A DNA stretch of 64,000 bases, taken from JAGNDO01 sp963704975 (GTDB lineage Bacteria > Chloroflexota > Anaerolineae > Caldilineales > Caldilineaceae). Below, piece by piece: positions 50,492 to 60,957 of the stretch (the stretch's first letter is position 1; each line of letters starts with the position of its first letter). Both the position numbers and the translations under genes were made by a program. The notes beneath the pieces were generated by a model. It did no database searches. It was not told the origin of the DNA and was given only the letters and a program-made list of their open reading frames with translations. The stretch lies in assembly GCA_963704975.1 (NCBI GenBank), contig CAVPIK010000029.1, positions 1-64,000 of the forward strand, given 5' to 3'.

Positions 50492-52951
50492 TCAATATAG
50501 CCCACTGCCCGTGATCCAAACCGATGTGCCGGAGAGGGGAATTTGGCCCAACTGTTTTTGGGCGGTGATGCAGGCGATCTGGTTGTAGAGCAGGCCGTCC
50601 TTGGCGATCATGCCCACGGTGACGGGTGTGCTGCCCAGGGCGGATGCGGTGGGGACGTTGCGATAGTTGAGCCGCACGGTGCCGTTGGGGTAGAGGACCA
50701 TCTGGAAGCTGACCGTGTAGGCCGGGATGACGCTGTCGGCGGAGGCGACGCCGTCAAACTCGATCACCCAGCGCGTCTCCCCGTCCGGCTGGAAGGTGCG
50801 GACCGTGCCGCTGCCTGTGGGACCGGGGTTTAGCTCCGCCCACCAACCGGCGATGGCTTTGTGCAGCCAGTCCGTGCCGTTGATGTCGGAGAAGCAGCGG
50901 TTGGGGCTGGCGCTGACCAGGGGATCGCCGGGGTCGGTCTGCAAATAGAGCAGGCCATTGGCCGACAGTCGGGCATAATTGTAGGGTTTGTTCTTCAATG
51001 TCATGGTGAAGGGCAGTTGCAGGCCATTGCTGCCGCCCGCGAACATGAGCAAGGTTGTCGGGGTGATGATCCCCGGTGTCTCCCAGGCCAGGGCCGAGGC
51101 GCTGGGGGCATAGCCGGCCACGGTCACGGGCAGGTAGACCTGCTTGGGCGCGCCGTTGATCATCACGCTCACATCCAGGCTTTGGGTCAGGCGGTCGCCG
51201 TTGCTGCGGGTGGCGGAGAAGTCGAGCCGGGCCGTGTGGGTGCCCGTGGTCAGCCCCGTGGGCGAAATGGCCAGGCTGACCTGGCCGGGTCGGTCGAAGC
51301 GGGCCGTGCCGAATGTGGCCCCGGTCACGGTCAGCCAAGCGGAGGAGCTGGCCGTCACCTGCCAGTTGATGGGGTCAGTGCTGGGATTGGTGAGGGCCAC
51401 CGTGGCCGTGCGGGTGATCGGAGAAGCCGGGGGCAGGATCAGCGTCACCGAGCCGGGGGCGAAGGCCAGATTGCTGATCATGGCCCGACGCAGGGCGGCT
51501 TGGGCGTCCACACGTCCGCTGCCCATTTTTTGCGCCCCGTCGCTCAACGGCACCGCGGTCTCCCGCAGGATCTGGCGCACTTGGGTGGCGCTGAGGTCCG
51601 GGCGCAGGCCGCGGATCAGGGCCGCCGCACCGCTGACAAAGGGGGCGGCCATGCTGGTGCCGATGCTGTTGCAATAGCTGCTCTGGGATTGATAGACCTG
51701 GTTGCACAGGGTGTTGACTGCCCAGGTGCTTAGAATGGGGTCGTTGACCGGGGGAGTGGTTGATGCCTGGACCAACCCACCCGGCGCTGCGATCTCGATC
51801 TCTGGCCCTTGGTTGCTGTAAAAGGTGTGGCGATCCAGGCGATCCGTGGCCGCCACGGCCATGACGTTGGCATAGGCCGCGGGCCATTGCACCTCGGCAT
51901 CCAGGTTGCCCGCTGCCCCGATCATCAATGCCCCGCGGCTGGCCGCCAGATTCACGGCTGTGGAAAGCGTGGAGTCAGATGAGGGCGATTCCACGCTCAG
52001 GTTGATCACCTTGGCCCCGTCCGCAGCAGCTTCAAAGATGGCATCGGCCAGGTTTTTGATGCTGCCGACCAACTGGCCGTCGGCATTGTTGCTCAACACC
52101 CGGCGGATGTCCAACTGCACATCCGGGGCCATGCCAGAGATGCCAAAGCCGTTGTTCTGCCCAGCGGCGATGATGCCGGCCACATGGGTGCCGTGGCCGT
52201 TGTCATCCCGGGCGGGCAGGGAAGGCACCACGTAGTTTTTGCTGAAGATGATGCGCCCGGCAAATTCCGGGTGGGTGAAATCAATGCCCGAATCGATCAC
52301 CGCCACCCGCACGCCGCCGCCTTTGGAGAGGGGCCAGGCCCGGCTGGCGTTGATGCGCTGCATGCCCCACTGATAGCTGTCGTAGAGGGGGTCTGTGGGG
52401 GCGAGGGGCATGGGTAACTCCGCCGCCCGTACAATGCCGTTGGGTTCGGCAAAGAGCACGTCGGGCCGCCCCGCCAGGGCGGTGAGCACAGCCACCTCCT
52501 GGCCCGGTTCCACCCGCCAAAGCTGCACAATCACCGACCCGGCTTGCTGGGGTGCGGTCATGGCCATGCCGCTGGCCTTGGCCCATTCTTGGCCTGATAT
52601 GGCGGGCAGCACCGACGGGTCCGCCAAGGTTGCGCCCACCTGGGCCATCAGCCCGGCCAGCACCAGCGGGGCGTCCGGGCCCATGGCCTGGCTTGTGCTC
52701 TGGGTTTCGCTCAACATCGGGCCGATCATCCCGACCAAAAGTTCTCCCGGCACGAAATAGCCCGCGGCGTAGCCCTCGGCCAATGCCGTCGCCAGAGGTT
52801 CAAGTTGGGATGGGGATGATGATGAAGATTGGGGATCGACCTCTTGGGCCAGGGCCGCAGGTGTTGCCCAGATCAGCCCCCCGGCCAGCAGAAATCCGAG
52901 AAAAAAGAGAAGTAGCGTACTCGATAATAAGAGGAATTTTCGACGATGCAT
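50492..52951 (-). CDS. secreted subtilisin-like serine protease (S8)
   Basis: 819 residues from ATG 52951 (GAGGTGA upstream), intact. Signal peptide MHRRKFLLLSS ... ALAQ, a propeptide region to about 195, then the S8 catalytic domain with Asp220 (VAVIDSGIDFTHPEF), His253 (DDNGHGTHVAG) and Ser433 (GTSMAAPFVSGAAAL), and the oxyanion Asn in GAAGNLDAEV. C-terminal beta domains follow (BACON-like PINWQVTASSSAWLTVTG, then NGLLYLQTDPGDPL). Likely extracellular protein degradation. Confidence 0.93.
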   Translation of the reverse strand: MHRRKFLLLSSTLLLFFLGFLLAGGLIWATPAALAQEVDPQSSSSSPSQLEPLATALAEGYAAGYFVPGELLVGMIGPMLSETQSTSQAMGPDAPLVLAGLMAQVGATLADPSVLPAISGQEWAKASGMAMTAPQQAGSVIVQLWRVEPGQEVAVLTALAGRPDVLFAEPNGIVRAAELPMPLAPTDPLYDSYQWGMQRINASRAWPLSKGGGVRVAVIDSGIDFTHPEFAGRIIFSKNYVVPSLPARDDNGHGTHVAGIIAAGQNNGFGISGMAPDVQLDIRRVLSNNADGQLVGSIKNLADAIFEAAADGAKVINLSVESPSSDSTLSTAVNLAASRGALMIGAAGNLDAEVQWPAAYANVMAVAATDRLDRHTFYSNQGPEIEIAAPGGLVQASTTPPVNDPILSTWAVNTLCNQVYQSQSSYCNSIGTSMAAPFVSGAAALIRGLRPDLSATQVRQILRETAVPLSDGAQKMGSGRVDAQAALRRAMISNLAFAPGSVTLILPPASPITRTATVALTNPSTDPINWQVTASSSAWLTVTGATFGTARFDRPGQVSLAISPTGLTTGTHTARLDFSATRSNGDRLTQSLDVSVMINGAPKQVYLPVTVAGYAPSASALAWETPGIITPTTLLMFAGGSNGLQLPFTMTLKNKPYNYARLSANGLLYLQTDPGDPLVSASPNRCFSDINGTDWLHKAIAGWWAELNPGPTGSGTVRTFQPDGETRWVIEFDGVASADSVIPAYTVSFQMVLYPNGTVRLNYRNVPTASALGSTPVTVGMIAKDGLLYNQIACITAQKQLGQIPLSGTSVWITGSGLY

Positions 52952-53118
52952 AGTGGTCACCTCGACACGGGAAACAAAAAAATCAGCGGCCACACCCTTT
53001 CCGGAAGCTCACCCCAACCACTCTCTCAACCCAAGGATCTTCCGGAAAGGTCGCAACCCCGACATAACAAGAGAGCGCAGTCCCAAACTAGACGCCGGGC
53101 TGACCCGGCAGGTTCCAC

Positions 53119-53769
53119 CTACGCCTCCCCCGCCATCTCCCGGTCCAACTGCTCAAAGAACAATCGCATAAACTCGTGCCGTTCCTGGCCGATGCGCCGA
53201 GCGCTCTCCGTGTGCAGGGTGGCCAACAGCCGTTGCAATTTGTACACAAATTCGTGTACCGGCGTGTAGTCCGCGCCGTCGGGCTTGGCATCATCCCCCG
53301 GCACGGCGGAGACCGGCTCGGTCCACAAGCGGCTGTCGTGGGAACCAGCGAAGGCAAAGGCTCGCCCCACCCCAATCGCCCCGATGCTGTCCAATTTGTC
53401 CGCGTCGTAGAGGCAGCGGGCCTCCAGGGTTTCGGGTTTGATGGACTGATCCCGGAAGCGGTGGGCACGGATGCAGTGGACCACGTTTTCGATCTGGGCC
53501 GGGGCCATGCCCAGATCCGCCAGAAAAAGCCCGGCAAAGTCCGCCGCGGCCAGGTGATGGGCGCTGCGTCCCTCGACCACGGGCACGTCGTGGAGCAGGG
53601 CCGCCGCTCGCACCACGGCCAGGTCCGCGCCCTCGGCCTGGGCGATGCGCTCGGCCAGCCGGGTCACCCGCAGGACGTGGTCGAAATCGTGGGCCGCGTC
53701 CCCTGCGGTGTAGAGGGCGCGCACGGCTTCAATATCAATTTTAATGGGAATATCGGTGCTGCGGGTCAT
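53119..53769 (-). CDS. HD-domain phosphohydrolase
   Basis: 216 residues from ATG 53769. H-HD-D metal site: HDFDHVLRVTRLAERIA, LLHDVPVVEG (His60-Asp61) and CLYDADKLDSIGAIG with the distal Asp. YedJ-like HD fold; nucleotide substrate unknown. Its start overlaps the stop of the membrane-protein gene upstream (ATGA), implying translational coupling. Confidence 0.85.
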   Translation of the reverse strand: MTRSTDIPIKIDIEAVRALYTAGDAAHDFDHVLRVTRLAERIAQAEGADLAVVRAAALLHDVPVVEGRSAHHLAAADFAGLFLADLGMAPAQIENVVHCIRAHRFRDQSIKPETLEARCLYDADKLDSIGAIGVGRAFAFAGSHDSRLWTEPVSAVPGDDAKPDGADYTPVHEFVYKLQRLLATLHTESARRIGQERHEFMRLFFEQLDREMAGEA

Positions 53770-54840
53770 GAACCGGACTCCTCTTCCCCCCAAGGTTGGG
53801 GGGCTAGGGGGGCCTTGTCAGATGCGTCGGCCAGGGCTTGGGTGCGGCGTCGCCCCACGGCCCACAAATAGACACCGGGCAGGCTGACCAGCAGACCCAT
53901 TGCGTGTTGCAACAGCCCCACGGCAAAGGCCAGCCCCTCCGCCACGCCCACCAGCCCCAGCAGGACGACGAACGCGCCCTGCCTCAACCCGGCGCCGCCG
54001 GGGGCCAGGGGAACCAGCAGCACAAAGGCCACAATCGGGTTCATGGCAAAGATGGAGAGAAACTTGATGCTCCCCGGCTGGATGGCCTCGCCCAGAAACC
54101 AGATGGCCACACTGCTCAACAGCAGGATGGTCAAACTGCCCAAGGAGGAAAGCAGGATCGCCCCGTAATGGCCATGATAGGCGTTGAAGGCATCGGCCAG
54201 GGTGCGATAGATGGGCAAGGTACGGTTGGCCAGGGGCAGCCGGGCCAGGACGCCCTCGAAAAATTGCTTGAGCCGCCGGCTCAACATCACCGCCAGAATG
54301 GTCAAGAGCATCACCGCCACCAGGGCCGCGGACAAGCTCAATAAATTCAAGTAGCTCTGGTTTTCCGGCGTGAAGGGCAAGCCGTTCGCCTGGCTGCCAT
54401 AGCGCAGGATCACCCAGGACGCCGCGGCCGCGGCCACCACAAAGGTGGTCAACCCCACAAAGCGGTCGATGATCACGCTGACCGCGGCATCGGCCTTGCG
54501 GTGGGTGTCCCGGGCCAGGCCATAGCCCCGCAGGAGATCTCCGCCCACGCCTGTGGGCAGGGCATAGTTGAAGAATTCCCCCACCCACTGATAGGCCACC
54601 ACGGCCCGGAAGGGCACGTCTCACCCCCCTGGCCCGCAGCAGCACAAACCATTTCAGCGCGCTCACAAAGACCGCCCCGGCATAGAAAGTGCTGGCAATC
54701 ACCAAGTAAACTTTGTTGGCACCCAAGATCTGCGCCCAAAGTGCCTGGGGATGCTCCAGCCGGGTATAGAGAAAATAGAGCAGCCCCGCCCCGATCAGGA
54801 TTTTGATGATGTCGAACAGCCGATTTTGTATACTTTTCAT
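53766..54840 (-). CDS. LPG synthase/flippase-type (UPF0104) membrane protein, frameshifted
   Basis: About 357 residues with seven or eight transmembrane helices. MKSIQNRLFDIIKILIGAGL start, then after a frame break in a G-rich run near 54625, VPFRAVVAYQWVGEFFNYAL, PTGVGGDLLRGYGLARD and LAPGGAGLRQGAFVVLLGLVG, the conserved loops of the lysylphosphatidylglycerol synthetase/AglD TM family. Found beside glycosyltransferases, consistent with lipid-linked glycan handling. Confidence 0.83.
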
Positions 54841-54945
54841 GGGTTATTGCTTTTCAAAGAACAACCGCAGCCGGGCAAAAATCCCTGGCTGCGGCTGTGG
54901 AAGGCGAACGGCAGATGGCGATGCTGGCAAGGTTCGCCCGTCGCC

Positions 54946-55950
54946 CTATTTGCCATTGGGCGCGGTCAACTGGGTCGTGGCCATGCTGCCCGTGCCGTTT
55001 CCGTTGTTGCCATTTTGTGGAGCCGCTTGTCCGGTGCGACGGATGGTCTGGACATCCTGCTTTTGGCTCCAGGCCATGTTCCACACCACATGCCGATCCC
55101 GTTTGATGGCGAAATCATACCAGCCCAAGATCCGGCTCCATACCTCCAACGTGGCCAGCAAAAAGAGGATCCAAAGCAGTTGAACGACGCCCATCACCTC
55201 TTTGAAGGCGATTTTCAGCACCTTTTTGTTTTGGATGCTGCTGACCGCATAGCCATATTTGTGTTTCAGGTAGAGGTGGCCGGCGTGATTGCGCCGCCGT
55301 TGTTTGACAAAATCGCCGATATTGTCCGGGCCGGTGTTGTAGACAATGGCATCCGGCGCGTATTTCACCTGCATGCCCCGCTCTACCACAAAGGCCTCGA
55401 CAAAGGCTTCGTCCATGGCCACGTCCTGGGGGATGTGGTCGAAGACCTTGCGGAAGGCGATCATCTCGCCCAGGCGCGGGATCTCCAGACAGAGTTCGTG
55501 CTCCATGCGCAGACGCAGATGGCTGAGCAGTCCGGCGATGTGGTCCGGGGTGTTGACCGCCACCTTCTGCGCGCCCACCATGCCCACGTTGGGATCTTCA
55601 AACATGCGCACCATGTGTTCCACCGCGTGCTCGTGGGGGATGGTGTCTCCGCTCTCCAACACGCAGATATCCTCGGTGGCCGCGGCCAGGAAGAGATTGA
55701 TGGCGCTGGTCTTGCCTTCCCGCCGTTCCTGCTCGATCAAGTAGATGCGCCCGTCCTGCTGGGCAAACTCTTTGACAATCGGCACTGTGCGATCCGTGCA
55801 AGCGCTGGCCACCACGATGATCTCGCAGATCTCCACCTGGTACAGATGCTGTTCGATCAAGGCGCTCAACAGCGCGCCAATATTTTCTTCTTCGTTATAA
55901 GCCGTCACGCCAATGCTGCAACGAATTCGGTCATCTCTGGATACAACCAC
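54946..55950 (-). CDS. GT2 family glycosyltransferase
   Basis: 334 residues from GTG 55950 (GGAAGGA upstream), intact. GT-A motifs CSIGVTAYNEEENIGALLSA, EIIVVASACTDRTVP and ICVLESGDTIPHEHAV in the DxD position (ESGD), then MDEAFVEAFVVERGMQVKYAP and a C-terminal hydrophobic helix (GVVQLLWILFLLATLEVW). The metal DxD is atypical. Probably an envelope or glycolipid transferase; upstream of the flippase-like gene on the same strand. Confidence 0.85.
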   Translation of the reverse strand: MVVSRDDRIRCSIGVTAYNEEENIGALLSALIEQHLYQVEICEIIVVASACTDRTVPIVKEFAQQDGRIYLIEQERREGKTSAINLFLAAATEDICVLESGDTIPHEHAVEHMVRMFEDPNVGMVGAQKVAVNTPDHIAGLLSHLRLRMEHELCLEIPRLGEMIAFRKVFDHIPQDVAMDEAFVEAFVVERGMQVKYAPDAIVYNTGPDNIGDFVKQRRRNHAGHLYLKHKYGYAVSSIQNKKVLKIAFKEVMGVVQLLWILFLLATLEVWSRILGWYDFAIKRDRHVVWNMAWSQKQDVQTIRRTGQAAPQNGNNGNGTGSMATTQLTAPNGK

Positions 55951-55964
55951 GATAAGGTCCTTCC

Positions 55965-56040
55965 TGGAGCGTGAAACGTGATGCGTGAAACGTGAGGCGT
56001 GTTAGGGACCACGTTTCAGGTTTTACGTTTTGCGTTCCAA
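55965..56040. repeat. palindromic repeat of GTGAAACGTGATGCG words
   Basis: Left words GCGTGAAACGTGATGCGTGAAACG, right complement CACGTTTCAGGTTTTACG. Second copy of the family at 35.83 kb; separates the SH3b gene from the glycosyltransferase. Confidence 0.7.
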
Positions 56041-56041
56041 A

Positions 56042-56797
56042 TTACTCGGCAATGGGTAGGGCGGCAACGTCGCCGTCAATCGTTACGAGGCTGGCAAAGA
56101 CCCAGCCGTTGGCCTTCAAATCGGCCAAGAAAATCTGAATCCATTGGCTGTCCGCACTGCGTCCCACGGCGGGGACCACCGCGCCGGTGGGCAGGGCGGT
56201 CAATGCCGTGGTGGCCGTGGAAGGCCCAGAGCGTACATTCATCCCCGACTCCGTCGTGATGGTCACGGTGACCGATGTGCTGGCCCCCGGATCAACCGGT
56301 GCAACCGGCACCGCTGTGGGCTGAACTTCCGGCGCAAGGGTGGCTTCGGCCACGGGGGCGGCGGTCGGCTCGACTGCGGGGGCCTCGGTGGCAACCACGG
56401 CAGGGGCCGCGGTGGGGGCAACGGTAGGCACGGCTGTCGGCTCAACCGCGGGTTCAGCCGTTGGCTCAACCGTCGGGGCCACAGTGGGGGCGACCGTGGG
56501 GACCTTGGTCGGCACGGCGGTGGGGGCTGTGGTGGCGGTCGGGGGCACAACTTCTGCCACAGCCACCGCCCCAGGCAGGGGCGTGGGCGTGAAGATGGGC
56601 ATACTCGGCTCGGCTGCGGCGTCGACCACGGCCTGACGCGCCGCCAAGGTGGCCTGCACTGCGGGGGAGAGGTCCGCTGACCCGTTGCCGCCAAAGCGCG
56701 CCCCATCCGACATCACCGGAATCAGGATGCCGATCAACAGGGCCGCCACCACGGTGACGGCGGCCATAATCATCATCGACGAGCGTTTTTTATCCAT
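56042..56797 (-). CDS. membrane-anchored SH3b-domain protein
   Basis: 251 residues from ATG 56797. Short cytoplasmic N-terminus (MDKKRSS), one transmembrane helix (MIMAAVTVVAALLIGILIPV), a ~110-residue Pro/Thr/Val/Ala linker of PTVAPTVEPTAEP type, and a C-terminal bacterial SH3 domain (GMNVRSGPSTATTALTALP, SQWIQIFLADLKANGWVFAS). SH3b domains bind cell-wall or glycan ligands. Intact. Confidence 0.82.
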   Translation of the reverse strand: MDKKRSSMMIMAAVTVVAALLIGILIPVMSDGARFGGNGSADLSPAVQATLAARQAVVDAAAEPSMPIFTPTPLPGAVAVAEVVPPTATTAPTAVPTKVPTVAPTVAPTVEPTAEPAVEPTAVPTVAPTAAPAVVATEAPAVEPTAAPVAEATLAPEVQPTAVPVAPVDPGASTSVTVTITTESGMNVRSGPSTATTALTALPTGAVVPAVGRSADSQWIQIFLADLKANGWVFASLVTIDGDVAALPIAE

Positions 56798-56866
56798 TGG
56801 GTTTCCCTTGTCTCTGTGCTTATTTCTGGGCATCGTACTTTCTGGGCTTATTTCTGCGCTGTGAAT

Positions 56867-59412
56867 CTATTCGCCGACAAACTTGGCCACGGTCACGCCG
56901 TCGCCACCTTCACCATTGTCCCCTGGGCGGAACTGGCTGACCAGGGGATGATCCCGCAGACGTAGGCGCACGGCATCCCGCATGGCCCCGGTACCCTTGC
57001 CGTGGATGATACGCACCCAGGGCAGTTGGGTCAAATAGGCATCGTCCATATATCGCTCTAACTTGGTCAGTCCCTCTTCCACCCGATGGCCCCGCAAGTC
57101 CAATTCCATGCCCGGTCCCTGGCCCAGGGGGCGGCGTTTCTGTCCGCTGGAGTTGAGGGGCGAAATCACTGTTGTGTCTGTTTGACGCACGGCCTTCTGG
57201 CGAAGTTCCAATCGCTGGGTGGGCAATTTGAGCCGGAAGGTGCCGATCACCACTTCGGTCTCGCTGTCGCCGGCGTTCAAGACCTCGCCGCTGGCGTGCA
57301 GGCTGGGGATCCAGACCCGATCTCCCACTTCGATGGGGCCGGCAAGTCGGGCCGCCTCTTGGCCGGGGACGATCACGTCCTGGTTCACCTGCCCGGCGAT
57401 GGCCGACTCCCGCCGGTTCAGTTCGGCCTGGGCCCGGGAGAGGAAATCGTCGTGGGCGTTGCCGCTGAAGCCTTCGCTGCCAAATTGGCCCAAGCGCTTG
57501 CGGGTCTGCTCGATCTCCCGCCGGGCCTCGGCCAACTCGGTTTGCATGGTCTCCCGGGTCTCGGCAATCACCCGGCGGCGCACGGTCTCGATCTCGGCCA
57601 GTTGATGGCGTAGATCGGTCTCGATCAACTGCACCTGGCGCTCTCGATCCTTGGCCCGCCCCTCAATCCGCAGCCCCTCTTGGCGGGTGCGTTTGATGTC
57701 CTCGAGCAGGGACTCGGCTTCCAGGGCGTCGGGGCGCACAATGCCCTCGGCGGCCTCCACGATCACCGGGTTCAGCCCCAAACGTCGGGCAATGGTCAGG
57801 GCGTTGGAGCGGCCCGGCAGCCCGATGCTCAATTCGTAGGTGGGGCTGAGGCTCTCCACATCGAACTCCACCGAGGCGTTGCGCACGCCGGGGGTGCTGT
57901 GGGCGTAGAGCTTTAGGTCGCTATAGTGGGTGGTGGCCAGGGTGGTGATGCCCCGATCCCGCAGATTTTCCAGCAACGCCATGGCCAGGGCCGACCCCTC
58001 GTCCGGGTCCGTGCCCGCCCCCAATTCATCAAACAGCACCAGGCTTTGGGGGTCCGCCTCTTCCAAAATGTTGATGATGCGGGTCATGTGGCTGCTGAAG
58101 GTGCTCAGGTTCTGCTCAATGCTCTGCTCGTCGCCGATGTCCGCATAGATGCCGCTGAAGAGGGAGAGCTTGCTGCCGGGGTCCGTGGGGATCATCATCC
58201 CCGACTGGGCCATCAGGATCAGCAAGCCCACGGTCTTGAGGGTGACCGTCTTGCCGCCCGTGTTGGGGCCGGTGACGACCAGCAAATAGTAGGGCTCGGC
58301 GTCGGCCTCGTTGGCGGCCTGGACAATGGTTTCGCTGTCGCCCAAATAGACATCGATCGGCACCACCGTGTTGGGGTTCAACATGGGGTGCCTGGCCCGG
58401 CGCAGATCGATCACCGAGCCGGGATGTTGCAGGATCGGTTTGGCTTCTGGCTCTTCTTGGTCCGCTTGACCGGTGGTTTTGGCAGGTTTGCGGGGCTTGG
58501 GGGCTTTGGGCGGGCGCTGGGGGGGAAAGGCACGACTTGCGGGGCGGAGGCTTCCAACTCGTAGGCATACTTGGCCTTGGCAAAGGTGAAATCCAACTGG
58601 GCCAGGGCCTGCACGTTGCGGCGGATATAGACCGCTTCGTCCCCGACCAGGTTGCCCAATTCGGCCAGAATGCGCCGAATTTCCTTCTCTTCCTCCAAGG
58701 ACAGTTGACGCACGGCGTTGTTCTGGGTCACCACCTTCAACGGCTCCACAAAGAGGGTGGCCCCGCTGGCCGATTGGTCGTGGACGATGCCGTCCACATG
58801 GCCCTTGTATTCGGAGCGCACCGGCACCACATAGCGGCCCTGGCGCTGGGTGACAATCGGCTCTTGCAGATATTTGCGCATGGAATCGCTCTGCACCAGG
58901 CGGTCCAACGTGCTGAGCAGGCGGTCCTGGGCGATGCGCAATTGGCTGCGGATGCTGCCCAACTCCGAGCTGGCGCTGTCCAACACCTCGGCCCGGTCGC
59001 TGATGCAGCGGCTGATCTCGGTGATCACATGGTCGCAGGGCTCGATGATGGCGGCCATGTCGGCCAGGTGGGGGAAGGTGGCTTCCAGCCGGATCAGGGT
59101 GCGCTTGATCATCCGCGCCCGCAGCAGGGTCAGCTTGATATCCAGCAGCTCTTGGGGCAACAGGGGCGCGCCCCGCTCCGCCTTCGAGGCCAGGGGACGC
59201 ACATCCGCGGCCCCGCCAAAATGGATGTCGGTTTTCTGCTCCAAGAGCCGATAGGCCTCGGCGGTCTGGGCCAGCCAATCCTGCACCGTGCGCAGATCGT
59301 CGCTTGGCAGCAGGACGCGGGCAATCTCCGCCCCGGCGCTGAACGCACAATGGGCGGCCAATCGCTCCAAGATCTTGCTATATTCAAGGACACGCAACGC
59401 TTGCGGATTCAT
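56867..59412 (-). CDS. mutS2: endonuclease MutS2, frameshifted
   Basis: Structure-specific DNA ATPase/nuclease that suppresses recombination or rescues collided ribosomes, depending on species. N-terminus MNPQALRVLEYSKILERLA; core with Walker A VTGPNTGGKTVTLKTVGLL, SGIYADIGDEQSIEQNLSTF and Walker B LVLFDELGAGTDPDEGSAL; a long coiled coil; KOW-like domain (IEVGDRVWIPSLHASGEVL); and C-terminal Smr domain (ELDLRGHRVEEGLTKLERYM, IIHGKGTGAMRDAVR). A frame break lies in a run of seven C near 58525, inside a Pro/Lys-rich insert (about 58440-58540). About 845 residues, somewhat longer than usual because of that insert. Confidence 0.93.
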
Positions 59413-59436
59413 GGCCGGACTCTAGGAACTCGTCTT

Positions 59437-59514
59437 CACCGCAAAGGCGCAAAGGACGCAAAGAAAAGCAATTCTTCTCTGCGAATCTCCGCGCCCTCGG
59501 CGGTTTGCTTTTGA
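59437..59514. repeat. palindrome of CACCGCAAAGGCGC words, second copy
   Basis: Left arm TTCACCGCAAAGGCGCAAAGG, right arm GCGCCCTCGGCGGTTTGC, around AAAGAAAAGC/TTCTTCTCTGCG. The rest of 59513-59715 shows no gene or clear signal. Confidence 0.78.
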
Positions 59515-59715
59515 CTGTTTGCTTGAAAACAAAAACAGCGCCGAACAATTTGGGCGCACAGGCCATCATATCACAGGGCCAAAGGGAATGGCAAAGGGGA
59601 TGGTCAAAGTCGGGGTGGGAATAGAACGCGAATGGCCGCAACCGAACTGTCTCCCAATCTGGGGAGGGTTAGGGTGGGGTGAGTTGCAAAAATCCGGGGC
59701 AATCGCAATCCGCGT

Positions 59716-60759
59716 TTATTTCTTCCCCTTCTTGGGCAGTTGATAGCCCAACCGCACCAGCATCTGCTCCTTCTTGCGCCACTTTTCCCACACCTTGACC
59801 CACAGTTCCAAATAGACCTTGGTGCCCACCATTTCCTCGATCTGGGGCCGGGCCAGCTTGCCGATCTCTTTGATCATGCTGCCGCCCTGGCCCAGGACGA
59901 TGCCCTTCTGGCTGCGCCGCTCCACATAGATGTTGGCGGCGATATAGGTCATGTTTTCATCCCGGGGCTTGAACTCGTCCACCACCACGGCCAGGCTGTG
60001 GGGCACCTCGTTGCGCAGCAAGGTCAGGGCCTGCTCGCGGATCAGCTCCGCGGCGATGAAGCGGACTTGCAGATCCGTCACCTGGTCCGCCGGGTAGAAA
60101 CGGGGGCCCAGGGAGAGCAGCCCTTGCAGGACAGCCATCAACGCCTCGGTGCCGTCCCCGGTGGTGGCGCTAAAGGCGATCACCTGGGCCGGGGTCAACC
60201 CGCCCAGATTCGCCACATATTCGGCCTGGCGCCGGGCCTGGGCCTCTTCGCCCTGATGCCAGCGATCCGCCTGATTTAGCCCCAAGACCAGGGGGGGCAG
60301 GGGCTTGGATCGGTGCATTTCGCCCAGTTTCTCGGCGATCAGCTGGTCCTCTTCCGTGGGGGCGTCGTTCACATCCACCAGCCACAGCACCACATCCGCA
60401 TCCCGGATGGTCTCGTCGGCGATGGCCACCATGGCCTGGCCCAACTTGTGCAGGGGCTTGTGGATGCCCGGCGTGTCCAGAAAGATGAACTGGGCCGTGT
60501 CCGTGGTGAGGATGCCCATGATCTGATCTCGGGTGGTCTGGGGCTTGGGGCTGGTGATGGCGATCTTCTGGCCCAGCAGCCGGTTGAGCAGGGTAGACTT
60601 GCCCACGTTGGGCCGCCCGATCACGGCCACAAAGCCGCTGCGGTGGTCTTCGGGCAAATTTTCCGGCGCGAACATGGGATCCATATCCATCTCAAAACTG
60701 GCATCCAGATCCAATGATTCTATCTCTTCTGTGACAACGTGCGGTTTTCGGTTGGCCAT
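59716..60759 (-). CDS. era: GTPase Era with N-terminal extension
   Basis: 347 residues from ATG 60759 (GGGAG upstream), intact. About 40 acidic residues (EEIESLDLDASFEMDMDPMF) precede the GTPase: G1 GRPNVGKST 48-56, G2 KPQTTRD, G3 DTPG 95-98, G5 SATTGDG. G4 reads NQAD (162-165) in place of NKxD. The C-terminal KH domain has the expected GQGGSMIKEIGKLARPQIEE and VKVWEKWR. Era chaperones 16S rRNA 3'-end maturation. Confidence 0.94.
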   Translation of the reverse strand: MANRKPHVVTEEIESLDLDASFEMDMDPMFAPENLPEDHRSGFVAVIGRPNVGKSTLLNRLLGQKIAITSPKPQTTRDQIMGILTTDTAQFIFLDTPGIHKPLHKLGQAMVAIADETIRDADVVLWLVDVNDAPTEEDQLIAEKLGEMHRSKPLPPLVLGLNQADRWHQGEEAQARRQAEYVANLGGLTPAQVIAFSATTGDGTEALMAVLQGLLSLGPRFYPADQVTDLQVRFIAAELIREQALTLLRNEVPHSLAVVVDEFKPRDENMTYIAANIYVERRSQKGIVLGQGGSMIKEIGKLARPQIEEMVGTKVYLELWVKVWEKWRKKEQMLVRLGYQLPKKGKK

Positions 60760-60777
60760 ACAGTTTCTCCCATGAAA

Positions 60778-60815
60778 AATACGGTGTGGGACGGTCAACC
60801 GTCCCACACCGTATT
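60778..60815. repeat. 18-base perfect inverted repeat upstream of era
   Basis: Arms AATACGGTGTGGGACGGT and complement with a 2-base centre, immediately 5' of the era ribosome-binding site. Without a T run; may be a leader hairpin or a repeat element. Confidence 0.75.
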
Positions 60816-60842
60816 CTAGTCTAGTTTTGGGCTGGGGTACAG

Positions 60843-60953
60843 AATGACGCTACTGCGAAGACCACGAATGGCACGGATTAACACGAATTCTTCTCTCGTG
60901 AAAGAAATTCGTCGTTAATTCGTCAAATTCATGGTTCCCGCAGTAGCGTCATT
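60843..60953. repeat. palindrome with AATGACGCTACTGCG ends
   Basis: Fifteen-base perfect outer arms (60843-60857 and 60939-60953) enclose arms of ACGAAT/ATTCGT words. It fills the gap between era and pckA and reaches to within 5 bases of the pckA stop codon. Confidence 0.85.
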
Positions 60954-60957
60954 ATTC

